Shown: positions 23,211 to 35,900 of the stretch, one piece after another
How positions within the stretch are numbered: position 1 is the stretch's first letter
Layout: every line of letters begins with the position of its first letter
Origin: Patiria miniata
Lineage: Eukaryota > Echinodermata > Asteroidea > Valvatida > Asterinidae
DNA length: 64,000 bases
Reading direction: 5' to 3'
Assembly (NCBI RefSeq): GCF_015706575.1
Contig: NW_024037056.1
Location: 14,087,176 to 14,151,175 of the forward strand
The notes under the pieces: model-generated
What the model was told of the DNA's origin: nothing
What the model saw: only the letters and a program-made list of their open reading frames with translations
Databases searched by the model: none
Made by a program: the position numbers and the translations under genes

Positions 23211-26200
23211 ATTGGCCGGAATGGAATCCCTTTGTGCGGCGGCGCAGTAGCATCTTCTTAGTCACAGCATCTTTGCCAACGGATATTATGTCTCTAGTTC
23301 ATTCGGTGTCCTGCGCTCATTGTTCGCTTATTGCCCAGTTAACGAGTTCTTTTGTCTCGAATTGTTCGGACGAGGGTAGGACTAATTAGTCGTGTTTGCT
23401 GACGGATTTGGGTAATTTTGGAAAGACGTGAGATTGTGAATTGCTTAAAGACATCGGTGTAGCAATGCGCTGAATGAATACGCACGTCCGTGTTAAGTTG
23501 ATTTTTAGTTAAAAGAGAAAAAAAACGAGTGTTGCTCCAAAGACTTAACTTTCAATCAATGCCAGTCTTCAAAGATAACCGCCCTCTATTGTCAGAACGT
23601 GATTCAAAACAGAAAAAGGTGTCTTCACTATATTTTTTTCTGGTCATAGGCCTAGTGTTTGAGCAATTTATTTTGTCCATGAAAAGTATATTCAGTTACC
23701 GTTTTGGTTCTTTGGACTTGGAACAGGGTCGGTGTGTTTTCCGTGTGTAGCCATTTTTTCGCACAATTTTTTCGCTTGCAATTAATTTCCGTTTTTTTCA
23801 TGTTAAAGGGCCTTCTCGATCAATCAATTTAATTAATTCAACTTAAATGTCCCTGTGTGCTTGCGAAATCGCTTTGGTTGAAAACGGTCGCAAACGGACA
23901 GCACTAAAATTACATCTAACTTTCACAAAACAATGCAAGAAAATGGTCAAAATCAAGCGGTTTTTTTTATCAAAAAGTACTAGAATTGTTTGACATTACA
24001 CAATCATGAATTAATTAGCTCAACTGTGTAATAATTCAACCAATTAATTGAAAGGATCCGAACGGATGTTATTTTCATTTTACCAAAAGATAAATCGTAA
24101 AGTCCTTTTAAAGTTTCCAATTATTTATGAGAGGAATACCTTGATTAGAGTGGAATCCTGGATTGAATTATGGCGGCCTAAGTTGGGGAAAGTAGTCCGA
24201 CTAGAACGGCGGCCTCGATCCCGCAGGAGCTATGGCGTGATGATATCGTTGGCACATCACCGTGCACCGTCCAGACGGCCACGGGTAGGGCACGGCATGG
24301 CACTCAGGAGGGCTGAGGGTCAGGCAGCACGGCTCTATCGTAGCAAGGGCGACTCGACCATGCATGCACACACCAGCAAACTGAAGCATAGAATCTGACA
24401 AAAGAAGAAATTCCGACGCTTCCTGGGGACATTTCGATGTCGATTCCTGTACTCTGGAAACCCTCCCGCCGGAACGATAAACATTCTTGACAACAAAAGC
24501 CAGGACCAAGTTGATTATTGCCGAAAGATTGGTCCTTATATAACATTACTATTATCATTGGCAAATTAAATGGCCAAATTTTTAATTATGCGTGGCATGA
24601 ATTTCTAATTATGCGTGTTCGCCGTCAATCTCACTCAACCAACGGCCGATTCTTTTCAAACTTTAAATTTCTGAGGTTTGTTTATCGGTGCATATTCTGG
24701 CATGCCGCGCTCGTTTCTCACTTTTCCCTCCTTTATTCTAGGCTTGGAAAGAAAACACTCCCTTAGTAAAGGTATACAGATACGCTCACAATATTAAAAA
24801 CGCGAATTATTACAATATGACCAAAACATTCGTTAGTACGTCTGCAACATGCAGTATAAGTCAAACAAACGAAATCAATAAACTAAGCAATGCCTTTGAA
24901 CATGAATAACATTTGTCCGTGCAAACCGCATGAATTCCCTTATACATTGCTGCGAACGCGCATGATTGTTGGGCATTCAAATAACACATGTGCAAGGCAC
25001 GCGACATTTAAACAAACCCTAGAAAAAAAGTAATGTCTCGAGTTTACACACAATTTCGCGTAAACTGACAGGGACCACGAAGTGGTCGATACAACAATCT
25101 TGTCAAATAAAACGACCCAAACTCGACTTTGAACGAGGTGTGTACACGAATTGACACAGACAAAAGAGGCGCGTACAGAAGTCAAACAAAATCGACCAGT
25201 CGAGTCCTTCCAATTAAACGCAATAAAACGATTATTCGGAGAAAGCAAACGGAATGAATATTCTGTGTGCCGTGTCTGTTTAACTTGTCCAATTTTATTA
25301 CTGCAGTTGCTACACGCCTTTATGAAGAGTCATTTGTTCAAGCAAGATCGCAAATATTGACGCTCAAACGTCAGTTCTATCACATTTCGAAATCGTTTCT
25401 TTTGACGTTGTATGCGATTAATTTCACACGATAGATAGTAGTCGATACTGTATGTGCGCTTATGTGGCTTTTAATTATTCTTGTTAACAAATCAGCGACC
25501 ATTGCACTAACAAAGAATTGGGTATGAGTTGGGCAATGTTGTTTGGTCAGTTTAAGTATAAAACTGCCTCAATATCTGGTTAATTCGGGTAAAATTTGAC
25601 CAACTTTTGGACAGAATCTGCCCGATAGTGTAGGCCTATAGGCAGTTGGTATGTTGAGCTTGTTGAATAACATTGGGGAAAATACCTAAATGTCCAACTC
25701 TCATTTTGAGTGTGGCAGGTCTTTGGTAAAACGTTTTTTGTAATCTTAGCTTGATATACAAAAAAAATTTATAGGGCACATCATTGAAAGAGCATGACAA
25801 GACTGACAAAAATCATTTAGTCTTCTTGCTGCTAAAAAAAAGAATAAAAATCAGTCAACATTTCGGGTAAAAAAATGCATCTAATCGACTACACGTCCAG
25901 TCATTTCTATCGTTCACAAGCTGCGCAGATCCTTTGTCTCTGTGCTTTTCCTTCTGTTCAAATTTGAAGAACGTCTGACGAGTGAGAAAAATCATTCCTC
26001 CCCGTTTTGTGACCATAGACCCTACGGTCTAAGAACAAAAGAGAATCGCCAAATAAAAATACACCCGGACATGCAGTATTTTCCGACGACTCGCCGCATG
26101 TGCAGACAACAGAACCATTACACGGAATTGAAATCAATAACCTTTAATAACTTTGTTCCCCCCCCCCCCCCGAACCCCTTGGGTTAGTTTGCAATCCGCA

Positions 26201-26704
26201 CACAAACACCATGTGTAACGGAGACGCATACCGCGCCAGCCCCACCAACCCCAGCGGCCGTGTCACGCTGCGCCGGGCGGGGCAGGACGCGCTTTCAAAG
26301 CCCGCTACGCACCTGACGGTAACTCGGCCACCGAACCCGAGCAATTCGTCCAAACCCGGATCTTACATATAATAGACTATAAAACACCCTTTTAATTATC
26401 AATCGGGAACAAAAATGAACGCGTTAATGTCGAGCACGTATTGTGTGCTGCGGGCCTTAGAAATCGATTTGTGTGGTTAGGTCCTGTTTGTATGGAAAGT
26501 GGTTCGACATTGCGGAGAAAAAAAACACACCCAGAGTTTTTGTACAAACAAAGCTAGTTTTAAAAGGGATAAAATATTATGATCATTGCCTGCTTGCATT
26601 CTTACTAGTTTATTTGTCGCGTTTTTATGATGTTTGTCGCATTGTTCTGCATGTACACGAAGGATTTAACTGAACTACAGGGCGAGTAAAAAAAAAAAAG
26701 AAAC

Positions 26705-27032
26705 CCAAATGCCAGGACCGTTTTTTGAATGAAATTTGCCTGTAGCACTTTCAAAATCTATTATGAAAGCCCAGTCAATAGGCTTTGTTTTAGTACAAGA
26801 ATCATTCAAATCGCTCATGTACTTTTCAAGTTACAGAATTTTGAACACAATCCCGGTGGACAGAACTTTAACGGTGGTTGTGTTCAAAATTCCGTAACTT
26901 GAAAAGTACATGTACATGAGCGATTTGAATGATTCTTGTACTAAAAGAAAGCTTAAGAATTGGGCTTTCATATCCTAGATTTTGAAAGTGCTACATACAA
27001 AACTGCATTCAACAATTGGTCCTGCCATTTGG
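26705..27032. mobile_element. Fold-back (MITE-like) element, 328 bp
   Basis: Arms of roughly 145-155 bp are reverse complements: ccaaatgccaggacc at the left tip against its complement at the right tip, with agcactttcaaaatcta, gtacaagaatcattcaaat and cttttcaagttac in both. They enclose a spacer of under 30 bp (about 26851-26878). Unrelated in sequence to the 14.2-kb fold-back. No coding capacity. Confidence 0.8.
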
Positions 27033-28664
27033 ATTTTTTTCAACTCATTTTTTTCCCTTCACAAAGGATGCTCCACTATAATTATTTCCAATTTAATTAT
27101 TCATAAACGTTTGCACCCGTATTCTATGTACCAATTTATCATGATCATGTGCACATACTCAGTGTGCGCGCTCGATGCTGCAAAAAAAATAGTATTCATT
27201 AAATTTATTGATTCGCGATATGGAATTGGGAATGCAGACCTATTTTTTGTTTAATACCACGTTGGGTCGCGGGGGGGGGGGGGAGGGGGAAACGGTGCAA
27301 GACGGATGAGGTTGTTGAAGGAAAGGGGGGTGGATGTTTAGATTATGACACCGATAGATATAACAGCTGCAAAGCATGAACGTCATTGTGAAGTATGAGA
27401 CATCACAACCTTGAGAACAAAGCGGCCGAATAAAAAATAAATATCGCGCCCAGCGCACAGTTTGACTCTTTGCACGCACAAAATCAGGCCCTATACTCAT
27501 GATGGGTTTACGACATGTCGCCTAATTTCCTGGAAAGTTGACATGAAATTGCCAGACTCATTTCAACGATTGGAGATACTCGCCCGGTGGCACTTTACGG
27601 GTGGGGGGTCGACTTTCAAACAAATTGGCAATAAAATAACGGCTTAAAATAAATGCTGGTTTATTATAGGTTATGAAACTTTAGGACATCAGGGAAAACG
27701 GCGGGAAGTTTGGGCGGATATTTGACTTATTTCAATTTTAATAAGGATAAGGACAAGGTCGCTGAAGCGTTAGTATTTGATGCCAATAAGTCGTCGCTAA
27801 ACACTCGATGTTTTCCCCCACAACATAGTGAAAGGGCGACATTTTTTTTCTTGGTGTTCCCGACTACCATGGGAAGTTTAGAACGCCACATCATGCCGCT
27901 AAAACAATTATGCTCACAATGGCAGATTTGAAACGAGTTCTGTTTGGATGCGAGACTTTAATCTGTTCTACAGAGTGAGTAAAAACAAAAATGAACCACC
28001 GTACTTTTTTCGCTTAGAAGGCAATTAAATTTGATACACCAAGAAGCATGTATTACACGAGACATGTTCTTCCACACTTGCAATAAGAAAATACTGAAAT
28101 TGATCCATGCTATCAAAAGTTATGCGGGTTTTACTAAAAGAATTCACATTTTACAGCTGTCCATGGAATGCTAAATTCTTTGCAGGTAGCTAGCCGAGTG
28201 AGAACCCGAGATTACCCACGGGCATTCAAATGCAACTGAGATTTTAATAATTTTGAGTCAAGACTGAAACTTTATGTCAGATTTTTTGTTTTGAGTATAT
28301 GAAGACCAAATCAAGTCTATTTCTGAAGTGATGGTCATTTTTTGCCTGTACGCTTTTCCTTCGCAAGTTTTCGTTCATTCAGGCATAGAAAACCTCCATG
28401 GTTCATATTTAAAAGGTTTCATCAATGCGTATCGATAAATAATCGGTGGTGGATAGCTGAATTCTGTGACTTTTCTATTACAATACAGAAATCTTATGCA
28501 AATCACGTGAAATGTTCAGTTACTAGTCAACAACACATACTTCATTCCTACGCTAGTTGTATTGAATGGACCGAACCACCTATTTTTTAAATATTCTTTT
28601 CTGAGTCACTTTCTTTTTTGACTCTCTGGATGTGTCAGTGGCATTGTGGATTACCTTTGGCAAG

Positions 28665-29035
28665 ACTGACCAATCAAGACAGACCAGTGGTTATAAATTA
28701 CATGACTTATCATGAATATGCATGAGCTAGCATAAATATGCATACGTGATTTAGCAATACTGACCAATCAAGACGGACCAGTGGTTATAAATTACATGAC
28801 TTATCATGAATATGCATGAGCTAGCATAAATATGCATACATGACTTAGCAATACTGACCAATCAAGACGGACCAGTGGTTATAAATTACATGACTTGTCA
28901 TGAATATGCATGAGCTAGCATAAATATGCATACATGATTTAGCAATACTGACCAATCAAGACGGACCAGTGGTTATAAATTACATGACTTATCATGAATA
29001 TGCATGACTAGCATAAATTTCGTGATTTATGCATC
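28665..29035. repeat. 94-bp tandem repeat, four copies, with TATGCAT words
   Basis: Unit starts at 28667, 28761, 28854 and 28948 (ctgaccaatcaagacggacc...gtggttataaattacatgactt...catgaatatgcatgagctagcataaatatgcat). The copies are nearly identical, the last slightly shortened, so the array is young. Each unit carries a CCAAT word and two atatgcat words resembling octamer/POU half sites. Confidence 0.9.
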
Positions 29036-29136
29036 GATTGGTAATAAATATTTAAATAAGTATACAAACGGCTAATTCAAACAAATACATCAACTCGTAC
29101 ACATTTCTAACCTTCGACCGAGAACATGTAATCCTC

Positions 29137-29142
29137 TTTATT
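29137..29142 (-). terminator. Possible SRRT poly(A) signal
   Basis: AATAAA on the minus strand about 785 nt beyond the SRRT stop codon. Chosen by position only, and other A-rich hexamers occur nearby. Confidence 0.25.
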
Positions 29143-29926
29143 TAAAAACCAAGCATACAGAAATGGATCATTTTCCGAGCAAAAATCAAAATTCAATTTA
29201 ATTCTCACAAAACTGAAAACAGCACATTGAATTACAGGTTTTTTTTAATTTTAAACCACAGAGATTTTACTTTTTAATATACAGAGCACATCTCTACAGC
29301 AAACACAGTCTTTTACAAAACGCAAATTATCTTGTTAAAAAATTATTTACTAAACATTTACTTTGAACACCACCAGAAAATAATTAATGATTAACGCTTG
29401 CTTGCACAACTACACAGAATTTGTTAACCACATTCTCAGTCCACTTGTATGTGTTCTTGTACGAATCCAGTATTTTTTAAAACACCGATGAAAGTTGAAG
29501 AGTTTGACCTTAACAAAATTAAAAAAATTATAAAACTTAACTGCCCCCCCCCCCATTAACCCCTAAACACACCCATTTGACAAGCCAGGTTATTACAAAT
29601 GTTAAAACTTGGACTCACAAATAATGTTTCACACCGAGTGGTGTTACAGAACAAATTGACCTCCAAGTACTTCGGTTATTTCACATTTTTTGGAGGAGGG
29701 GATACAACGGTGGATGGTGTTGCAGAAAACAATGATCCCCAGGATTTTGGGCCATTGCTTTGTTTTTCTGCCATGTAAGGGTGACGAATATTTTTTAGGG
29801 AGGGGGAGGAACATTTTGGGTGGGGGAGACGATAGAGGTGGGGTGGGGGTGGGGGTGGGGGAGGGTATGGGAGTAGGGATGGGGATGGGGGTTTTGGACA
29901 GTGTTGACCAGAGTCTTACTTGACTT

Positions 29927-32900
29927 TTAAAAGAAGTCGTCATCGTTTGGCGCATCAAGATCCCGGTAGTTCACGATGTGTCTTGGATCTCTGTAAATAT
30001 AAGAAGGGAAAAAAAAATGAAGACGGACTAAATTTTTTTTGTTCAAAATGCTAGGTTCAATTCTTTCTCCTATTAAACCGCGGAACACTGTTAGACAATC
30101 TACAACCATGCTTACCTACTCAAAACCCAAATCATAGCAAATTATTACTTTTTTCTGATGTAACCAATAGGGTCTTTTCACAATCTCTCACAGGCTTCAT
30201 GATTGGCTAAATGTAGCTGTCGGAAATGACACGTGCATTCTGATTGGCCATTTCCTAAAGGAGGATATAACGCCTAATGTGATTGGCAGGTAGCTTTCTG
30301 TGAACTTGGATATAACTGAGCAGTAGGCTGAGCCAATCTATGGATTGTGGGCAGCAAGCAGCCTGCATGGTCTAAGAAAAATGCAATTTCCACTGGGAAT
30401 GAGTAATGTTCCATTAGGCCTGCCATAGCTTTAGACAATCAGGTGAGAGGTAACAAAAAATCTGCCATTTGTTTTTTTGCACTCCATCAGCCTCAACTCC
30501 ATGGGCACGTGTGCGTTCCTTTACTAACCCCTGGCCATGAGAAATACGTAAACAATGCTGATTGAATATTCAGAGCATACTGCGCGCGTATTTCCAAGAC
30601 TGCACGACTTATATCCTGCACATTACGTGTTACGTAAGATTTTTTTTCTTCAAAACAGCGCGATGCCTGTATGAAATGGATTCTGGATGCCTCGTTTTTT
30701 GCCCCCAAAAACTGTATCTTGCGTTGTAAAGGAAAGACAGAGCTACATACATTGAATATCAATTTTTATGAAATAATGCAATATCAAAATCTTATGTTTG
30801 AAAGGATTGATTCTACCCAAAAAAACTGTCAAAATTTGCAGCACCGCATCGCGCATTAAATACATCGACTGCAGTCCTAATTTAAATGTGCCGAATAGTG
30901 GGATATTTAAATTACACAATTCCAGGGGTTAAGATCGCGCAAGGCATGATGGGAACCAACATGGCGCAGCAAGATCGTACCCATGGAAACAAGGTCACAC
31001 TCCATTAATTCTAACAATAGTCATTTAGTGTAAAATTTATGTCAAACCTCATGTTTTTTTAAGGGCCGGAAACTGCCATGGCAACACATAATTAATAATG
31101 CAAAAGTGACGCACGCGAACCGCAAATGAATGAATTTACAGACAAGAAACCCCCCCCCCCAAAAAAAATGTCCATGCTGGAAAAAAAGGAATCCGTGGGC
31201 AGTAGTCCATGTGATTAATATGTTCCTGTCGGTGGCCCTGCACTATGAATAATTAATCCAGGAATATCCAATGAGACAAAGGCAGTAACTCTTTTTTTAG
31301 GGTAACATATCTCTTTTTGGCTTCATATTGGAATGGTTCGGGAAGGGTTATAAACGCATCTCTTATTACAACAATGATTTTTTTTAATTTTTCAAATAGC
31401 CAGTTTCTGTAAAATATGAAGGGTCATTCTCTGCCTTTCTTGGAGCACGATTGCTTTTGTTTTGGAGTGATGTCAATTTTTTTTTTTAAACAGTGGTACC
31501 ATAGATGGTAACTGCAAAAATATTTAGCGAAAGACTTCTGAATTGGACAAGAAACATTCCAAAATATCTAACTTTTTAATTTGTTTGTTTGTCTTGTTTC
31601 ATTTTGTTTGTTTGTCTGTTTACTTTTAGGGGAAGGGAAGGTCGTACAACTGAATGCTACACTGAGCAGATGAAGCAAAACCCAGTACCGTCATTACAAT
31701 ATGGTCCTTATTCACAAGTCGGCCATATTGGCTTGAGAGCGAGGTAAAATCTTCATTTTTTGGAACTTGTGTGGAGAAATGAAAGCAATGACGTTACAAA
31801 TTAATACCAGTCTGCTAATTAAACATACTCTAACGTTTAAAGCCACATTAAAAAAAAAATTAAAGTGGGGCTATAGTGAATAAATAGTCTGGCACCATCC
31901 CATTCAACAGTTCACAATTGATGAAATACATTCAGGGAACATGACAAAACTAGCCAACGTGTGCATAAGGCCCATACTGGACAAACTAACCATGCACAAA
32001 ATGTGTGAAAAAAATTTAAAACAACTTTAATCTATAATTTATCCTTGGTTCAGCATTTTGCGGTTTGAGCATGCAATCAACTGTAACATTGCGTGCCTAG
32101 TCTGTATAAATTGTCGTGTGGCACTGCGTTAGAATATCCTGTGGATTTGTATCTCTCTTTGAGACTTGATTCTCTCTAAACTGACATTTTGGAAAATTTA
32201 TGCTGCACACTGTGTCGTCTAACGTTCTTTGAAACTCCAAGATCACAAGAACCTGCTTTCCTCAAAAAGTGCTACCTAGAGCCGTTGTGCAGATTTGATC
32301 TTCCAAAGGAAAGGAGTCAAATTTCTCATCAATGTCCTACTCTTTTAAGATTTTTTTTTCTGACACACAGAATAAGGAATGTAACGTACTTTCTTGTCGA
32401 CAGCTGATCCCCGCGTTTCGTAAATCTGAAAGTCAAAGGGGGAAAGTGCTGAGTGATGGAAGGTTTTGACAAAACCTTCTAGAAACTAAGCAGTTTCTAG
32501 AAGACAATATTTCGTACATTTTACGGAGCATGCTGTCGCCCACACAGCACTTAATTCAATGAGGGGTCACAAACAGAGTAGGTGGAAAATACAAATAATA
32601 CAAGTAAATCACAAATAATAGGAGAATAATAATGTCTATCGCGTAAATAGCTTGAACGCTGACTCAAGTCTGAAAAACTTGCAATGGACTTGGGACTGAC
32701 TTGTGACTGACTTGTGACTGGCTTGTGACTGACTTTTGACTGACTTGTGACTGACTTGTGACTGACTTGTGACTGACTTGTGACTGACTTGTGACTGACT
32801 TGTGACTGACTTGTGACTGACTTGTGACTGACTTGTGGCCGACTTGTGGCCGACTTGTGGCCGACTTGTGACCGGCTTGTGACTGAATTGTGATTGACTT

Positions 32901-35900
32901 GTGATTGGCTTGTGACTGGCTTGTGACTGACTTGTGACTGACTTGTGATTGACTTGTGATTGACTTGTGATTGACTTGTGACTGACTTGTGATTGACTTG
33001 TGATTGACTTGTGATTGACTTGTGACTGACTTGTGACTGACTTGTGACTGACTTGTGACTGACTTGTGACTGACTTGTGACTGACTTGTGACTGACTTGT
33101 GACTGACTTGTGGCCGACTTGTGGCCGACTTGTGACCGGCTTGTGACTGAATTGTGATTGACTTGTGATTGACTTGTGACTGGCTTGTGACTGACTTGTG
33201 ACTGACTTGTGATTGACTTGTGATTGACTTGTGATTGACTTGTGACTGACTTGTGATTGACTTGTGATTGACTTGTGATTGACTTGTGACTGACTTGTGA
33301 TTGACTTGTGACTGACTTGTGACTGACTTGTGACTGACTTGTGACTGACTTGTGACTGACTTGTGCCTGACATGTGACTGACTTGTGACTGACTTGTGAC
33401 TGACTTGTGACTGGCTTGTGACTGACTTGTGACTGACTTGTGACTCACTTGTGACTGACTTGTGACTGACTTGTGACTGACTTGTGACTGACTTGTGACT
33501 GACTTGTGGCCGACTTGTGGCCGACTTGTGACCGGCTTGTGACTGAATTGTGATTGACTTGTGATTGACTTGTGACTCACTTGTGACTGACTTGTGACTG
33601 ACTTGTGACTGACTTGTGACTGACTTGTGACTGACTTGTGACTGACTTGTGGCCGACTTGTGGCCGACTTGTGGCCGACTTGTGACCGGCTTGTGACTGA
33701 ATTGTGATTGACTTGTGATTGGCTTGTGACTGGCTTGTGACTGACTTGTGACTGACTTGTGATTGACTTGTGATTGACTTGTGATTGACTTGTGACTGAC
33801 TTGTGATTGACTTGTGATTGACTTGTGATTGACTTGTGACTGACTTGTGACTGACTTGTGACTGACTTGTGACTGACTTGTGACTGACTTGTGACTGACT
33901 TGTGACTGACTTGTGACTGACTTGTGGCCGACTTGTGGCCGACTTGTGACCGGCTTGTGACTGAATTGTGATTGACTTGTGATTGACTTGTGACTGGCTT
34001 GTGACTGACTTGTGACTGACTTGTGATTGACTTGTGATTGACTTGTGATTGACTTGTGACTGACTTGTGATTGACTTGTGATTGACTTGTGATTGACTTG
34101 TGACTGACTTGTGATTGACTTGTGACTGACTTGTGACTGACTTGTGACTGACTTGTGACTGACTTGTGACTGACTTGTGCCTGACATGTGACTGACTTGT
34201 GACTGACTTGTGACTGACTTGTGACTGGCTTGTGACTGACTTGTGACTGACTTGTGACTCACTTGTGACTAACTTGTGATTGACTTGTGACTCACTTGTG
34301 ACTCACTTGTGATTGAATTACGACCAACTTGTGACAGACTTTTGATTGACTTGTGACTGACTTGTGATTGATTTGTGATCGACTTGTGATTGACTCGTGA
34401 CTGTTGTGCTTAAAGGTTGGAACACAGCATGGTCTTCAGCATTCTGGTTCTCAATCAAGACCTGACAGCGTCTCTTATTCTCTTACCTAGTGCGTTGCCT
34501 GTTGAATCCCCCGCCGTAGCCACCACCACGCTGGAACGAAGGCTGCTGCTGCTGCTGGTGCCCAAACTGAGGACCTGGTGACGAATTTTTTTTAAAGACA
34601 TTGATAAATAGGGAGCTCACAGACACAGTCCTTGTGAGGATATGTGAGGACTGTTGAGTACTTGTGAAGACATATGAGGACTTGTGAGGACTTGTAAGGA
34701 CTTGTACGAATTTGTGAGGTCTTGTGAAGACTTGTGAAAACTTGTGAGGACTTGTGAGAACTTGTGATGACTTGTTAGGATTTGTGAGGACTAGGGAGGA
34801 CTTGTGAGGACTTATGAGGACTTGTGATGACTTGTGAGGACTTGTGAGGACTAGGGAGGACTTGTGAGGAATTTTGAGGACCTGTGATAGACCCAGCTAC
34901 AACACTGATATGAACACAGGGCCAGTTTTACCTTGATTGAAGCCGCGATTGCTGCCGAAATTCCCCCCTTGTTGCTGACCGCCGTACCCCATCGCAGGCC
35001 CCCCAAACTGCTGCTGCTGCTGCTGCTGTTGGTAGCCCATGCCTCCCCCACCCCCTTGCATGTCACCCTGACCGGGCCTGTCCCCACCCCCCGGGGGCTT
35101 CTGGGACAGGGGCTCAGGAAGTGATGGGCGGTTGGTGTCTTTCAGGTAGTTGTTGAAGAATGTAACCTGTTACGAAAAAAAAAATAATTACGATCAATTT
35201 TTAAGTGGCAGTTTGTATTGTACAGGTAACAGCGCCCCCTAGTGGCAAGAATGCAAACTGCTACTGTCATTGAAGTCCACTTTGGGCCAAACAATCTCAT
35301 GTTCATATCTCTGTTTAATTTTTCTTTTAAATAATCACATTAGAACGTAGTGGTACTATACTATATGCACATTGTCTTACATTGTTCTTATTCCTCCACG
35401 AATCCACAAAACCACACAGTAAAAACAGTCAAACATATTTTCGCTAACCTCCTTTCTGACGTCGTCCACTTTGTCGCCGTGCTTATTGAAGATGTGCTTC
35501 CGGACAAATTCCGGCCCCTTGAATTTCTTGCCGCTGAGCGGGCACAGCCACTTATCCTTGCCGATCTCTTGGGTGTTTGCCTTGACGAACTTCTCAACCT
35601 CCGTGGAAACGACCAAACGGTTAAGGAACTGACAGAGAATTATTTGTACTTCTGTTTTCAAGGGGACTAAGCCGTTTCAAAAGGACTAGTGGCTGAGCTC
35701 TACCTTCCTTACTCCAACAAAACCCTCCAAAATCCTCCACTGTGCAGGAACCCAATGGTACTCTCTCTGCACCCACCAAGTTTCAAGGCGCATTAAGCCC
35801 CATGTAAAGTAATAGTGGCTGGGCTCTACATTCCTCAATCCTACAAAATCCTGCACTGTGCAGGAACCCAATGGCCCACTCTTTGTACATACCAAGTTTC

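Larger units (their letters stand above)
23211..29926. other. Intergenic region between PRDM14 and SRRT
   Basis: About 6.7 kb with no gene recognised on either strand. It holds a GC-rich patch (24165-24480), a 328-bp fold-back element (26705-27032), poly-C and poly-G runs (about 26158-26172, 27270-27290), a 94-bp tandem repeat (28665-29035) and, at its right end, the likely SRRT 3'UTR. Open frames here are short and unlike any family I know. Confidence 0.6.

Noticed and set aside
22837-23211. 124-codon plus-strand frame in the CpG-rich tract at 22.8-23.2 kb
   Set aside because: Composition-driven open frame in the putative PRDM14 promoter; no recognisable domain or splice context.
24165-24564. 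Overlapping frames in a GC-rich patch
   Set aside because: Frames on both strands are open only because of composition. Neither resembles a known protein and no splice sites make sense.
32636-34262. Open frames of 314 and 532 codons ([10 protein letters not shown] repeats)
   Set aside because: Pure translation of the 10-bp minisatellite within an SRRT intron. All frames stay open because the unit lacks stops, and there is no homology or splice logic.
32690-34395. CRISPR-like array
   Set aside because: Units are contiguous 10-bp copies with no spacers, in a eukaryotic intron; this is a minisatellite.
29991-34486. A missing SRRT exon between exons 18 and 19
   Set aside because: On first reading the phases seemed not to match. 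Recounting a run of five C at 34508-34512 gave consistent phase ([16 protein letters not shown]), so no exon is missing.
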